Positions 17,728 to 28,235 of a stretch of DNA of 64,000 nt are shown here, piece after piece. The position numbers were made by a program, and so were the translations under genes. The DNA lies in the NCBI GenBank assembly GCA_026418615.1, contig JAOAAY010000006.1, positions 62,001-126,000 of the forward strand, written 5' to 3'. How positions within the stretch are numbered: the first letter of the stretch is position 1; every line of letters starts with the position of its first letter. This stretch comes from Candidatus Sumerlaeaceae bacterium (GTDB lineage: Bacteria > Sumerlaeota > Sumerlaeia > Sumerlaeales > Sumerlaeaceae). Under the pieces are notes generated by a model that worked only from the letters and a program-made list of their open reading frames with translations, was not told the origin of the DNA and made no database searches.

Positions 17728-18971
17728 GCAGCGACACGCGAACGCAGGCGCCCATCGTCTCGGCGCTGCCATCCGGCATGCGCGTCGTCATGCGGCCGGA
17801 AACAGCCAACGAAATTGTGTCGGTTCTGGTGTTTTTCCCCGTCCCGGGTGCCATCGAGCGGACCGAGGAGGCGGGCCTTGTCCAATTTACGGCCGCGATG
17901 ATGGTCCGTGGCACGACATCTCGAACCCACGCGGAGTTAGCAGAGGCCATTGATGGCCTTGGCATCTCGCTGACCTGCTCGGCGGCCGACGACTATTCGC
18001 TGGCGAGCCTGGATTGCACGAGCGACACGCTGGAGGAATCGCTAGCCCTGCTGGCGGAAGTGATCCTCAGTCCGTCATTCGAACCCGAAGAAATCGAGAA
18101 AGAGCGCCAGAGCACGCTTGCGGCGATTCGCCGTCGGGACGACGACCGTCTGGCCTTTGCGGTCCGTCACATGATGCAGGACCTGTACGCCGGGCACTCG
18201 TACGGGCTTCCGCGGCTGGGCCATGCGGAGACCGTGGCGGAGTTTACGCGTGATCAAATTCTGACGGTTCACGGAGAATTATTAGATGCACCCCGGATGC
18301 TCGCGGTGTGTTTGGGGCATTTCGAACCGTCGCGAATGGAGTCGCGGCTCGCCGAACTGTTTTCTGGCATTACGGGGCGCGGCGGCGAAGCCTTGCAGGT
18401 GGCGCAACCGGGTCCGCCGCGGCCGGGGCGGCGAACTCTGGAGCGCCCGGGTGAGCAGGCGGTCTTGGCCGCGGGTTGGCGGGCATGCGGGTTGGCGGAT
18501 CCGGCGGGTCCGGCGGTGCGCTTGCTCAACGCCGTGGCTGGGGAGGGGATGAACTCCCGGCTGTTCCAGCGTTTACGCGAGCAACAGGGACTGGCCTACG
18601 CGACGGGCAGTTATGTTCATCTGCTGGTGCAAGGCGGGCACATCGTGGCTCACATCGGCACCCGTCCGGATGCGCGTGAGCAGGCATTGGAGGGCTTGTT
18701 GGGGATTTTTGCGCAACTGCGCCGCGAGCGCGTACCCCGCGAGGAACTTGACCGGGCACGCAACTATGTGACGGGCAAGTATCTGATTGACCACCAGAGC
18801 AATCACCGGCGCGCGTTTTACCTCGGCCATTACGAAATGACAGGTCTGGGGCTGGCAGCGGATGAGGATTTCCCCGAGCGTCTGGCCCGGGTGACGGCGG
18901 ACGATGTGTTGGCCGCCGCAGAGCAGTTTCTTGGCGACGCCACGGTGGCTGAGGTCCTGCCGCCGGAGTGA
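17724..18971 (+). CDS. M16 family peptidase-like protein, non-catalytic partner
   Basis: The ATG at 17724 overlaps the upstream TGA (ATGA), so translation is coupled. The 415-residue protein has the same two-lobed fold, but where the first gene has HFLEH this one reads GLVQFTAAMMVRG, with none of the zinc ligands. The C-terminal lobe keeps a recognisable motif (GEGMNSRLFQRLREQQGLAYATGSY) that closes the substrate cavity in the family. By analogy with two-subunit M16B peptidases it should bind substrate and complete the chamber formed with the preceding product. Confidence 0.9.
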   Translation: MSSDTRTQAPIVSALPSGMRVVMRPETANEIVSVLVFFPVPGAIERTEEAGLVQFTAAMMVRGTTSRTHAELAEAIDGLGISLTCSAADDYSLASLDCTSDTLEESLALLAEVILSPSFEPEEIEKERQSTLAAIRRRDDDRLAFAVRHMMQDLYAGHSYGLPRLGHAETVAEFTRDQILTVHGELLDAPRMLAVCLGHFEPSRMESRLAELFSGITGRGGEALQVAQPGPPRPGRRTLERPGEQAVLAAGWRACGLADPAGPAVRLLNAVAGEGMNSRLFQRLREQQGLAYATGSYVHLLVQGGHIVAHIGTRPDAREQALEGLLGIFAQLRRERVPREELDRARNYVTGKYLIDHQSNHRRAFYLGHYEMTGLGLAADEDFPERLARVTADDVLAAAEQFLGDATVAEVLPPE

Positions 18972-18976
18972 AAACA

Positions 18977-19018
18977 ATCGGCCCGCCGGTCGCCACGGAG
19001 GGTGGCGGCGGCGGGCCA
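18977..19018. terminator. Long hairpin between convergent genes, probable bidirectional terminator
   Basis: GGCCCGCCGGTCGCCAC pairs with GTGGCGGCGGCGGGCC across a 5-base loop, with one mismatch/bulge. It lies between the stop of the M16 gene and the end of the convergent redoxin gene. On the minus strand it is followed by GATTGTTTTC, which would help termination of the redoxin transcript. Confidence 0.6.
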
Positions 19019-19049
19019 GCGATCTGCTGCGGAACGAAAGGGCTGGAGT

Positions 19050-19670
19050 TTAGTTGGCCTTGTACTTGACCGAGCAGCCGTAAGGCTTCGTGGCGGGATT
19101 TTCGACCGGCTTGCCCTCAAGGAGAGCGTCCACGGCAGCCGCCACATAATTGGTGGCACCCTTAACGGCCTCGGGGTCGCGGCTGCTATCGCTGTCAATG
19201 GCGCCCTGATAGGCTAGGTTGCCATCCTTATCTATGACAAACATGTGAGGTGTGGTGCGGGCGCCATAGGCCTTGCCCACTTTGCCATCGGGATCCTGCA
19301 GGACAGGATGTTCGATCTTCCACTCCTTGGCAATGTTCTGGGAATCCTCGGGGGTGTTAAAGTGGCTGCTGTTGACGGCCAGCCAAACGACACCCTTGTC
19401 CTGATACTTCTTGGCGAGGGCCTGCATGTCGCCGTTTTTGTAATGCTTGACGACGAACGGGCACTGGGGGTTGGTCCACTCGAGCACAACGACCTTGCCC
19501 TTGTAGTCGGCCAGTTTGTGCTCCTTCCCGCTGGCGTCCTTGAGTGCGAAGGCCGGTGCCGGTTCGCCAACCTTAAGGGTGGCAACGCTGCCGGTGGTGT
19601 CCTGCGCCGTGGCGGCGCCAGCAAGGGCAAGGGTGGCCGCCGCAGCGGCTGCGATCTGGCGAATCTTCAT
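19050..19670 (-). CDS. Exported redoxin (thioredoxin-like / AhpC-TSA family)
   Basis: ATG 19670 follows a clear GAGGAGG site. A Sec signal peptide ([23 protein letters not shown]) leads to a thioredoxin-fold domain with the motif NPQCPFVVKHY. The peroxidatic-type Cys stands alone, without the CxxC pair; a second Cys is near the C-terminus in KPYGCSVKYK, a conserved ending in this redoxin subfamily. The protein probably acts in the periplasm on peroxides or protein thiols. The exact substrate cannot be read from sequence. It stands alone, divergent from the GH130 gene. Confidence 0.85.
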   Translation of the reverse strand: MKIRQIAAAAAATLALAGAATAQDTTGSVATLKVGEPAPAFALKDASGKEHKLADYKGKVVVLEWTNPQCPFVVKHYKNGDMQALAKKYQDKGVVWLAVNSSHFNTPEDSQNIAKEWKIEHPVLQDPDGKVGKAYGARTTPHMFVIDKDGNLAYQGAIDSDSSRDPEAVKGATNYVAAAVDALLEGKPVENPATKPYGCSVKYKAN

Positions 19671-19902
19671 AATTCACATCCTCCTCGGATTGTGCAAGAG
19701 TGCGACACTGTGACGCGGTGATGCGCAAAATCGGTACAACAATTGTCCCGTTTGTCCGATTCACGACCGCCATCGCGGTGCCGTGCAGTACGGAGAGCGA
19801 AAACCGGGCCAGCGGGTGCGAGGACAAGTCTGGCGATTGACAGGCCGAGGGCAGGTGTTCAGTGTCCGCCCCATCTTGAGGTTGGAGACCACCGAATTGC
19901 CC

Positions 19903-20838
19903 ATGGCTGACGAACTGCTAAAGCGCCACGAGAAGAATCCGATTCTCACTTACAAAGATCTGCCGTATCATGTGAACGCGATCTATAATCCGGGGGCCAT
20001 CAAGCACGGCGACAAGTATGTGCTGGTGCCGCGCGTCGAATATGCAAACCGCGACAACGACCTGCATGTCGCGTGGAGCGATGACGGGGTGAATTTCAAG
20101 GTGTCGCCGGATGCGATCAAGGTGCCGGGCACGGACGAAGAATTGGCGTGGGAGAAGCACCGCTATGATGCGCGGGTGACCAAGATTGATGAGTGGTATT
20201 ACCTGGCTTATTGCGCCCAGACGATGACGGAGACCGTACGCATTGGTTTGGCGCGCACGCGCGACTTTCAGTCGTTCGAGCGCATGCCGTTCCAAACGCC
20301 CCCGTGGAGCCGCAACTGCGCCCTGTTTCCGGAGAAAATCAACGGCCTGTTTGCCCGGCTGGAGCGGCCGATGAACGGACCGGATGCCATTACCTTCATT
20401 TCCTATTCCCCTGACCTGACCTACTGGGGTGGGTGGCAGCCGATCAATCTGGTTCCGCAGACTTGGACGCGCGCGAAATGGGGCATTGGGCCCACCCCCA
20501 TCAAGACAAGCCACGGCTGGCTGCTGATCATCCACGGGGTCTGGTACGCGCTCAACTATGTTTACCGGCTCGGCGTTGTGCTGCTGGACCTTGAGGATCC
20601 GAGCCGTGTGATCGGCCAGTGTCCAGATTTTATATTTACGCCGCGCGAGTACTACGAGCGCGTCGGCGAGGTGCCCAACTGTGTCTTCTCGAACGGCGCC
20701 ATCGTGGAACCCGACGGCGAAGTAAAGATTTATTATGGAGCAGCAGACACCTGCATCGGGCTGGCCACGGCGCGGCTCAACGATCTGATTCAGGTGTGTC
20801 TCGACGGGATCCAGCCGCCGCGGATCATTACCTATTAG
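19903..20838 (+). CDS. Glycoside hydrolase family 130 phosphorylase (beta-mannoside type)
   Basis: I use ATG 19903 (MADELLKRHEKNP, 311 residues); the extra 40 residues of the track ORF are unconserved leader. The five-bladed propeller signature of GH130 is clear: NPGAIKHGDKYVLVPRVE, an Asp in RYDARVTKIDEWYYL at the position of the general acid, KWGIGPTPIKT and IYYGAADTCIGLATA. Family members use phosphate to cleave beta-1,2- or beta-1,4-mannosides, releasing mannose 1-phosphate in the cytoplasm. The linkage preference cannot be told from sequence. uvrB follows 94 bases downstream but is unrelated in function. Confidence 0.88.
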   Translation: MADELLKRHEKNPILTYKDLPYHVNAIYNPGAIKHGDKYVLVPRVEYANRDNDLHVAWSDDGVNFKVSPDAIKVPGTDEELAWEKHRYDARVTKIDEWYYLAYCAQTMTETVRIGLARTRDFQSFERMPFQTPPWSRNCALFPEKINGLFARLERPMNGPDAITFISYSPDLTYWGGWQPINLVPQTWTRAKWGIGPTPIKTSHGWLLIIHGVWYALNYVYRLGVVLLDLEDPSRVIGQCPDFIFTPREYYERVGEVPNCVFSNGAIVEPDGEVKIYYGAADTCIGLATARLNDLIQVCLDGIQPPRIITY

Positions 20839-20932
20839 TCGCCGCCGGTTCGGCACGGGAGGATGCGGGCTGCCGCCTCAGGGGACGGGCGCAAATTCGC
20901 GGAGCGGGCACGGGTAGATGGAGGCTGCCCCC

Positions 20933-23029
<2,097 letters not shown>

Positions 23030-23124
23030 GCGTTGCGCGGTTCACGCTTGCCAAACATGGCCCGCCCGTATCGGGTGAGGGCCTACTGAGAAGGCATGAG
23101 GGGTAAAAGGCGAGCCGGTGGCGC

Positions 23125-24069
23125 ATGACAGACGAACGCGACAGGGACGACTCGACGCTGGTTGATCTGAGCGCTACGAAGGCGCGGCGGCGCGATGACG
23201 GCCAGAAGTATACGCCGGTGCTGGTGGTCGTGGACGGTCCGCGTCGCGGGCAGCGTTACCCGATCACTCAGCGCGAGACGATCATTGGGCGCGGGACGAA
23301 GGCCGACATTTGTATTTCCGACGATCTGGCCTCGCGCTCCCATGCCCGGATTATCTATTACAATTATGACAAACCGGGGGAGCGGCCGCGCTGCGAGGTG
23401 GAGGATCTCAACAGCCGAAACGGCACGGAAGTCAACGGGCGGACGGTGTCGGGACTTGTTGGGCTGCATGAACGCGACCGCATCCTGATCGGCTCGACCA
23501 TGTTCGGGTTTTTTTTGCGCGACGAGGGGGAGTTTCAACTGGAGCGGACGCTGTACGAGATGGCGGCACACGATGCGCTGACGGGTCTCGCCAACCGCCA
23601 TCAGTTCACGGCGCTTTTGGCGCACCATGTGGAGCGGGCACGGCGTTATCAGCGGCCGTTGTCGCTCATGATGGTGGACGCGGATCACTTCAAGGAAATC
23701 AACGATCAATACGGCCACGATGTGGGTGATGCGGCTCTGATTCATCTGTCGCATCTTATAGTGACCAGTTGCCGTGCCAGCGAAGTGGTGGCGAGGTGGG
23801 GCGGCGAGGAGTTTGCAGTTTTGCTGACCGAGAGTGACGCGGCGGCGGCTGGTGTGTTGGCGGAGCGGATCCGACAGATCGTCGAGCGAACGCCGTTGGA
23901 GACGCGCGGTGCAACGGTGCGCATCAGCGTCAGCATCGGCGCTGCACAGTTGCATCAGGACGAAAACGCCGACGATTTTTTCCGGCGGGCTGATTCGGCC
24001 TTGCGACAGGCCAAACTGGCCGGGCGAAACCGGGTCGTGAACGCGGAAACCTGCGAGGCAAATGAGTAG
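23125..24069 (+). CDS. FHA-domain diguanylate cyclase (GGDEF)
   Basis: After a charged N-terminus, residues about 35-125 form an FHA domain (TIIGRGTKADICISDDLASRSHARI, DLNSRNGTEVNG), which binds phosphothreonine peptides. Residues about 150-310 form a GGDEF domain with the active signature GGEEF (ARWGGEEFAVLL), so c-di-GMP synthesis is expected. Five residues before it stands RASE in place of the RxxD inhibitory site, so product inhibition may be weakened. The combination would link Ser/Thr phosphorylation to c-di-GMP in the cytoplasm. The gene ends 13 bases from the convergent methyltransferase. Confidence 0.93.
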   Translation: MTDERDRDDSTLVDLSATKARRRDDGQKYTPVLVVVDGPRRGQRYPITQRETIIGRGTKADICISDDLASRSHARIIYYNYDKPGERPRCEVEDLNSRNGTEVNGRTVSGLVGLHERDRILIGSTMFGFFLRDEGEFQLERTLYEMAAHDALTGLANRHQFTALLAHHVERARRYQRPLSLMMVDADHFKEINDQYGHDVGDAALIHLSHLIVTSCRASEVVARWGGEEFAVLLTESDAAAAGVLAERIRQIVERTPLETRGATVRISVSIGAAQLHQDENADDFFRRADSALRQAKLAGRNRVVNAETCEANE

Positions 24070-24082
24070 GTCGGTGCGCGCC

Positions 24083-25651
24083 TCAGACGAGGCGCATCCA
24101 CCGGACGCCCACGCACCCTGCCTGTGCCCCGGGGTCGTCCAGTTCCATGGTGACATCCACCACGGCTCCAGTCGCATGAAGAGGTAAAACGATCAGTTTC
24201 CAAGCGGGCTCGAGCGAGAATCGGCCGACGGGCACCTCGTTGGCGAGGATTCTTCCCGCGACGGGCGCGGGCGTGGCGGCGCAGGCCAGAATCTCGATCC
24301 TTTGGGCACCCGTTGGTCTGGCGAGTGAGACGACGGCGCGCCGCGTGATTGTTCGGCAGGCATGTCCGAGGATAATCTGGCGTCGGCGCCACCCGATTCG
24401 AAGTTCCCGCTCGGGCGTGAGCGTGGGAATGAAGGCCGCCGTGCCACGCCGGGTGAGAGCGGCGAGGCGTCGGGTTGCATCCGCAAAAGCGTTGGTCGCC
24501 GCTTCGTGAGTTTCAATGGCGTCGCGAAGAGTGGCCGGGGTGGACCAGTTGGCGACATGCCTCATGTCGAAGTCCCCGAGCAGGTTGCCACTTCTGGGCG
24601 GCGGAGGCACGCGAACAAGGTTTCGTCGCGCACTGATGTTGGCGGAGAGGCTCATGGGAAGAATCGTGAGGAGCCCGAGACCCGAGGCTGAAGCGCCGGG
24701 AGGGAGGCGTCGCTGGACGGCGCTGACGAGCCGGCGCAGCGGCGTTCGGCGGCCCGGGGGCGGATCGCTGGGCCAATGGTGGACGGTGGCGCCGCGGGTG
24801 ACACCGCGCAGCGGAGCCAGATAGTCGGTCAATGCGGGCGTCTGTTCGTTCAACCCTTCTTCCTTGTCCACATTGTCAACTAAATACTCGTCTTCCGGAT
24901 CGAGGATGCTGCGCACGGGCTCGCTGCAGGCGAGGAACAGGCCGCCGGGCTTGAGCACGCGGAGCATCTCGCGGATCGCGCGGGAGAGATCGTGGAGATG
25001 ATGCAGCACGGATCGGCAAAACACCACATCGAACGACGCCTCGAGAAACGGCAGGCGGTGGGCTGGCGCGGTGATGCGCGAGAAATAGGCGGGCGCGGGG
25101 GTTTCCGGCTTGGTGCGGTAGGTGATGCCGTCCATGACGAGCGTCTCGGGGGGGTCGGGGTCCACAGGCCTGAGATTGACATGCAGGAGGTGAGCCGGCT
25201 CGGTCTCGACGGCCACCACCTCGGCGCCGCGGGCGGCGAGGGCGGCAGATGTGGGACAGGTGCCGGCTCCGACATCGAGGACGCGCAACCCGCGTAAGGG
25301 CTCCATCTGGCGGAGAGCAGCATTGAAAAGGGTTTGCATGAGGTCGCGCGAAGTTTCGTTTTGCTGGGCGAGGAGTTCCTGCCGTTGGGGTTCGAGTGCG
25401 CCGCCGCGCAGTTGCCTGAGGACAATCAGGCGCCGGGCTACCGACTCGCGCAGCGTGGGGAGCCAGTCGGCATCGAGCACGGAGAGGAACGCCACGCCGC
25501 GCCGGTGGGGAAAGGCCGTGCCGCAGGCGCTGCAGGTCCAGTCCCCTGTCCAGAGGATGGCGCCGTTGTCGCGCAGGGTGCCGGGTTCAAGGCGCAGCCC
25601 AGCCCAACAGCAGGGGCTGAGCAATAGCGGCTGGATCGTGGCGAGGCGCAT
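24083..25651 (-). CDS. SAM-dependent methyltransferase with Cys-rich N-terminus and C-terminal beta-domain
   Basis: I choose ATG 25651 (MRLATIQPLL, 522 residues); the track start at 25687 is a TTG. Near the N-terminus SPCC and CSACG form a possible Trm112-like zinc site. A class I methyltransferase follows, with motif I VLDVGAGTCPTSAALAARG and FDVVFCRSVLHHLHDLSRAIREMLRVLKPGG. The last 200 residues resemble a beta-sandwich (WKLIVLPLHATGAVVDVTMELDD), as seen in methyltransferases from glycan or O-antigen clusters. The acceptor is unknown. It is the last gene of the long minus-strand string. Confidence 0.8.
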   Translation of the reverse strand: MRLATIQPLLLSPCCWAGLRLEPGTLRDNGAILWTGDWTCSACGTAFPHRRGVAFLSVLDADWLPTLRESVARRLIVLRQLRGGALEPQRQELLAQQNETSRDLMQTLFNAALRQMEPLRGLRVLDVGAGTCPTSAALAARGAEVVAVETEPAHLLHVNLRPVDPDPPETLVMDGITYRTKPETPAPAYFSRITAPAHRLPFLEASFDVVFCRSVLHHLHDLSRAIREMLRVLKPGGLFLACSEPVRSILDPEDEYLVDNVDKEEGLNEQTPALTDYLAPLRGVTRGATVHHWPSDPPPGRRTPLRRLVSAVQRRLPPGASASGLGLLTILPMSLSANISARRNLVRVPPPPRSGNLLGDFDMRHVANWSTPATLRDAIETHEAATNAFADATRRLAALTRRGTAAFIPTLTPERELRIGWRRRQIILGHACRTITRRAVVSLARPTGAQRIEILACAATPAPVAGRILANEVPVGRFSLEPAWKLIVLPLHATGAVVDVTMELDDPGAQAGCVGVRWMRLV

Positions 25652-25819
25652 GGGGCGAGAAGATGGGGCTGCCAGCACCGGAAACAAGGCGAAAGAGACA
25701 AACCACCCGCCGGGCGGTTGCGTGTCCGGATGCAGGCGATATCAGCCGTGCGCCCTACGCTAACCTGATCCCGGGCCCGCGTTCACGCGCGGCCGGATGT
25801 CTCCGGGGTGCCGGACAGA

Positions 25820-27439
25820 TTACTTCTTTTCCGATGCCTGCGCCACTGTCTCGTTGCGGGCCGGGCCGGTGACCTTGGGCATTCCCGAGTCCACATGGTA
25901 GAAGTCGAGGTTGCGCTCGATTTTGTCGAGCAGCAGCCGTTTGGCGACTTCGAGTTGGTAATCAATAAACTTGTCTTTGTCGGTCTTTTTGACCTCTTCC
26001 TTTCTGGGCGCGCCCTCGACCTCGGCGTCGGGGAACAGGGCGCGGTCGAGGGGGATGATCTTCTTTGGCTCGGGCGCCGTTGTGTCCTTGTCCTTGGATT
26101 TGATGGCGCTGGCGGGGTTGTCGCCTTCCTCCTCGTCGCCGGGTTCCTCGCTGCTCACGGTCTCGGTTGTCCCTGTCGTCTGGTTGTCCCAGCGGAACCT
26201 GGAGACGGTGGTGACCACATCTTTCTCCTCGGTGACAGGTTCGCCGAAAAGGTGCCCGCGCAGGAGATCCATTTCGTTGCCCTTGGGCAGTTCCACGGCG
26301 ATGTCGGGAGTGACGCCCACTTTGTCAATTTTGACACCGGCCGGTGTGAGGTAGCGGGCGGTGGTGAGCCGGATGGCGGCCGGCCGGTAGTTGCCGTTTT
26401 CGTCCTTCTCGAAGGAGTGAGTCAGTTCCTCGATGGTTTGCACGGAGCCTTTGCCGAAGGTGCGCTGGCCTTTGACGCCGAGCACAATGCCGCGCTGATG
26501 GTCTTTGATGGCGCCGGCGAAGATTTCCGAGGCACTGGCGCTGGCGCGGTTGATGAGGACGACGAGGGGCAGGTCCGTGACGGGGTCGTTTTCCGCGCGC
26601 AACTCCTGATTCTGGCTTTTGATGCGTCCTTGCGTGGAGACGATGAGTTTGCCTCTCGGGAGGAAGAGATTGCTGGTCTCGATGGCCTCTTTCAGCAATC
26701 CGCCGGAGTTGAAGCGCAGATCCACAATGAGGCCCTTGGCTCCCTTCTGCTGGCAATCTTCGATGGCCTTGCGCAAGTCGCGCGTCGTGTTGTCGCTGAA
26801 CTTGGCGATGCGAATGTAGCCGATGTTGTTGTCCAGCATTTTGTGGTAAACGCTCTCGATGCGGATGTTCCCGCGGACGAGTTCGAAGTGAAGAACCTCG
26901 GGTTCGCCCTCGCGATACACTCCGATTTTGACCGTCGTGCCGGCCGGTCCGGTCAGTTTTTTTACGGCCTCCATGACGGTGATGCCCTTGGTTTCCTTGC
27001 CATCAATCTCGATGATGCGGTCCCAGGGCATGACGCCGGCCTTGGCGGCGGGCGATCCCGGGATCGGGGCGATGACGGTCAGCACGCCGTCGCGAATCTG
27101 AATGTGAATCCCGACGCCGCTGAACGCGCCCTCGGTGTCCTTCTCCAACTGCGAGTAATTGTCGGGGTCCATGTATTGGGAGTGCGGGTCGAGGGTCAGG
27201 AACATCCCCTGCAGCGCTCCCTCAAAAAGTTTCTTGGAATCCACTTCCTCGACATACCGTTCGCGGACCTCGCGATAGATCTCGCTGAACATCGCGGTGA
27301 ACTCCCAGAACTGGTCGTCGTCGGCCTCCTTGACGGAGCGGGCGAACAGCCCCATGATAAGAAATGACGATACGATAAGAGCGGCGGCAGCGACGAAAAG
27401 TCCGCGCTCAGCAGCGGAACGCACAGGCTTCTGCGACAT
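25820..27439 (-). CDS. ctpA: Carboxy-terminal processing protease (S41, CtpA type)
   Basis: ATG 27439 follows AAAGGTGA. The 539 residues comprise an N-terminal signal-anchor (LFVAAAALIVSSFLIMGLFA), a PDZ domain (GVGIHIQIRDGVLTVIAPIPGSPAAKAGV) and an S41 core with the catalytic Ser in NRASASASEIFAGAI and the Lys in QRTFGKGSVQ. A long acidic region (SSEEPGDEEEGDNP) precedes the C-terminal helix. These enzymes trim C-termini of exported proteins and control peptidoglycan hydrolases. It lies 118 bases after the rhomboid gene on the same strand. Confidence 0.95.
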   Translation of the reverse strand: MSQKPVRSAAERGLFVAAAALIVSSFLIMGLFARSVKEADDDQFWEFTAMFSEIYREVRERYVEEVDSKKLFEGALQGMFLTLDPHSQYMDPDNYSQLEKDTEGAFSGVGIHIQIRDGVLTVIAPIPGSPAAKAGVMPWDRIIEIDGKETKGITVMEAVKKLTGPAGTTVKIGVYREGEPEVLHFELVRGNIRIESVYHKMLDNNIGYIRIAKFSDNTTRDLRKAIEDCQQKGAKGLIVDLRFNSGGLLKEAIETSNLFLPRGKLIVSTQGRIKSQNQELRAENDPVTDLPLVVLINRASASASEIFAGAIKDHQRGIVLGVKGQRTFGKGSVQTIEELTHSFEKDENGNYRPAAIRLTTARYLTPAGVKIDKVGVTPDIAVELPKGNEMDLLRGHLFGEPVTEEKDVVTTVSRFRWDNQTTGTTETVSSEEPGDEEEGDNPASAIKSKDKDTTAPEPKKIIPLDRALFPDAEVEGAPRKEEVKKTDKDKFIDYQLEVAKRLLLDKIERNLDFYHVDSGMPKVTGPARNETVAQASEKK

Positions 27440-27557
27440 GGGTCACCTTTCGGGCGCTGGGGTGGAGGCACGCCCGTTGTCTGGAGTGTTGCCAGGTAAC
27501 AGCACGCCTTTTCTTACCGACCGGGCACGCAACATATTTGAGCGGTAGCGGCTCGGC

Positions 27558-28235
27558 TCAGCGCCAATATTCGCGGCCCCACGAGGCCCCGCGGCGGAAG
27601 ATTGCCGGCACGGGTATCCAGCCGAAGGCTCCGGGCGCGCGGATGAAGAGGAAGCCGAGGATGAGACCGCCGAGATGGGTCAGGTGGGCCACGCCGCCGC
27701 CGCCGGAGCCGGCCGAAGCCATCAGCGTGAACAGGCCAAGGATGGCGACGAAGTATTTCACCTTCATCGGCAGCATGAAGTAGAGGAAGATTGTGTCGTC
27801 AGGATAATAGTAGGCATAGGCAAACAGGATGCCGTACACCACCCCCGAGATGCCAACGATGGAGATGTAGGGCTGGCCGATGAGCAGGGCGACCACGAGA
27901 TGGGTGGCGACGGCGCCGGCAGCCACGGCGATGACGAAGCGGAAAAATGTCTCGGAGCCCCAGCGCTGCTCGAGACGCACGCCGAAGAAATAGATGGAAA
28001 GCAGATTGAAAAACAGATGCGGGAAGTTGGCATGCACCAGCGCGTAGGTGACCAACTGCCACACCTGCCCGCCGAGCAGGGTGGTGGCAGGACGGGCGGC
28101 GAGCCATGTCAGCACCGTAGCGGGGGCAAACATCGCCACGAGAAAAACGGCGATGCAGACATAGAAAATGTACTTTACGACGGGTGTCAGGGCGCTGCTG
28201 ACATTGCGGTCCAGTTCCTGAAAATACTCTTTCAT
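27558..28235 (-). CDS. Rhomboid family intramembrane serine protease
   Basis: The start is ATG 28235, overlapping the aroA stop by four bases (ATGA); the longer ORF is aroA read out of frame. The 225-residue protein has six membrane segments, the catalytic serine in GISGVVYG and the histidine in HLTHLGG, plus HANFPHLFFNLLS, which matches the conserved HxxxxHxxxN helix. It would cut transmembrane proteins within the membrane. The translational coupling to aroA is unexpected from a functional view. The C-terminal tail is cytoplasmic and basic. Confidence 0.93.
   Translation of the reverse strand: MKEYFQELDRNVSSALTPVVKYIFYVCIAVFLVAMFAPATVLTWLAARPATTLLGGQVWQLVTYALVHANFPHLFFNLLSIYFFGVRLEQRWGSETFFRFVIAVAAGAVATHLVVALLIGQPYISIVGISGVVYGILFAYAYYYPDDTIFLYFMLPMKVKYFVAILGLFTLMASAGSGGGGVAHLTHLGGLILGFLFIRAPGAFGWIPVPAIFRRGASWGREYWR

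Noticed and set aside
25808-27367. 519-residue plus-strand ORF
   Set aside because: Antisense shadow of the CtpA-type protease gene.
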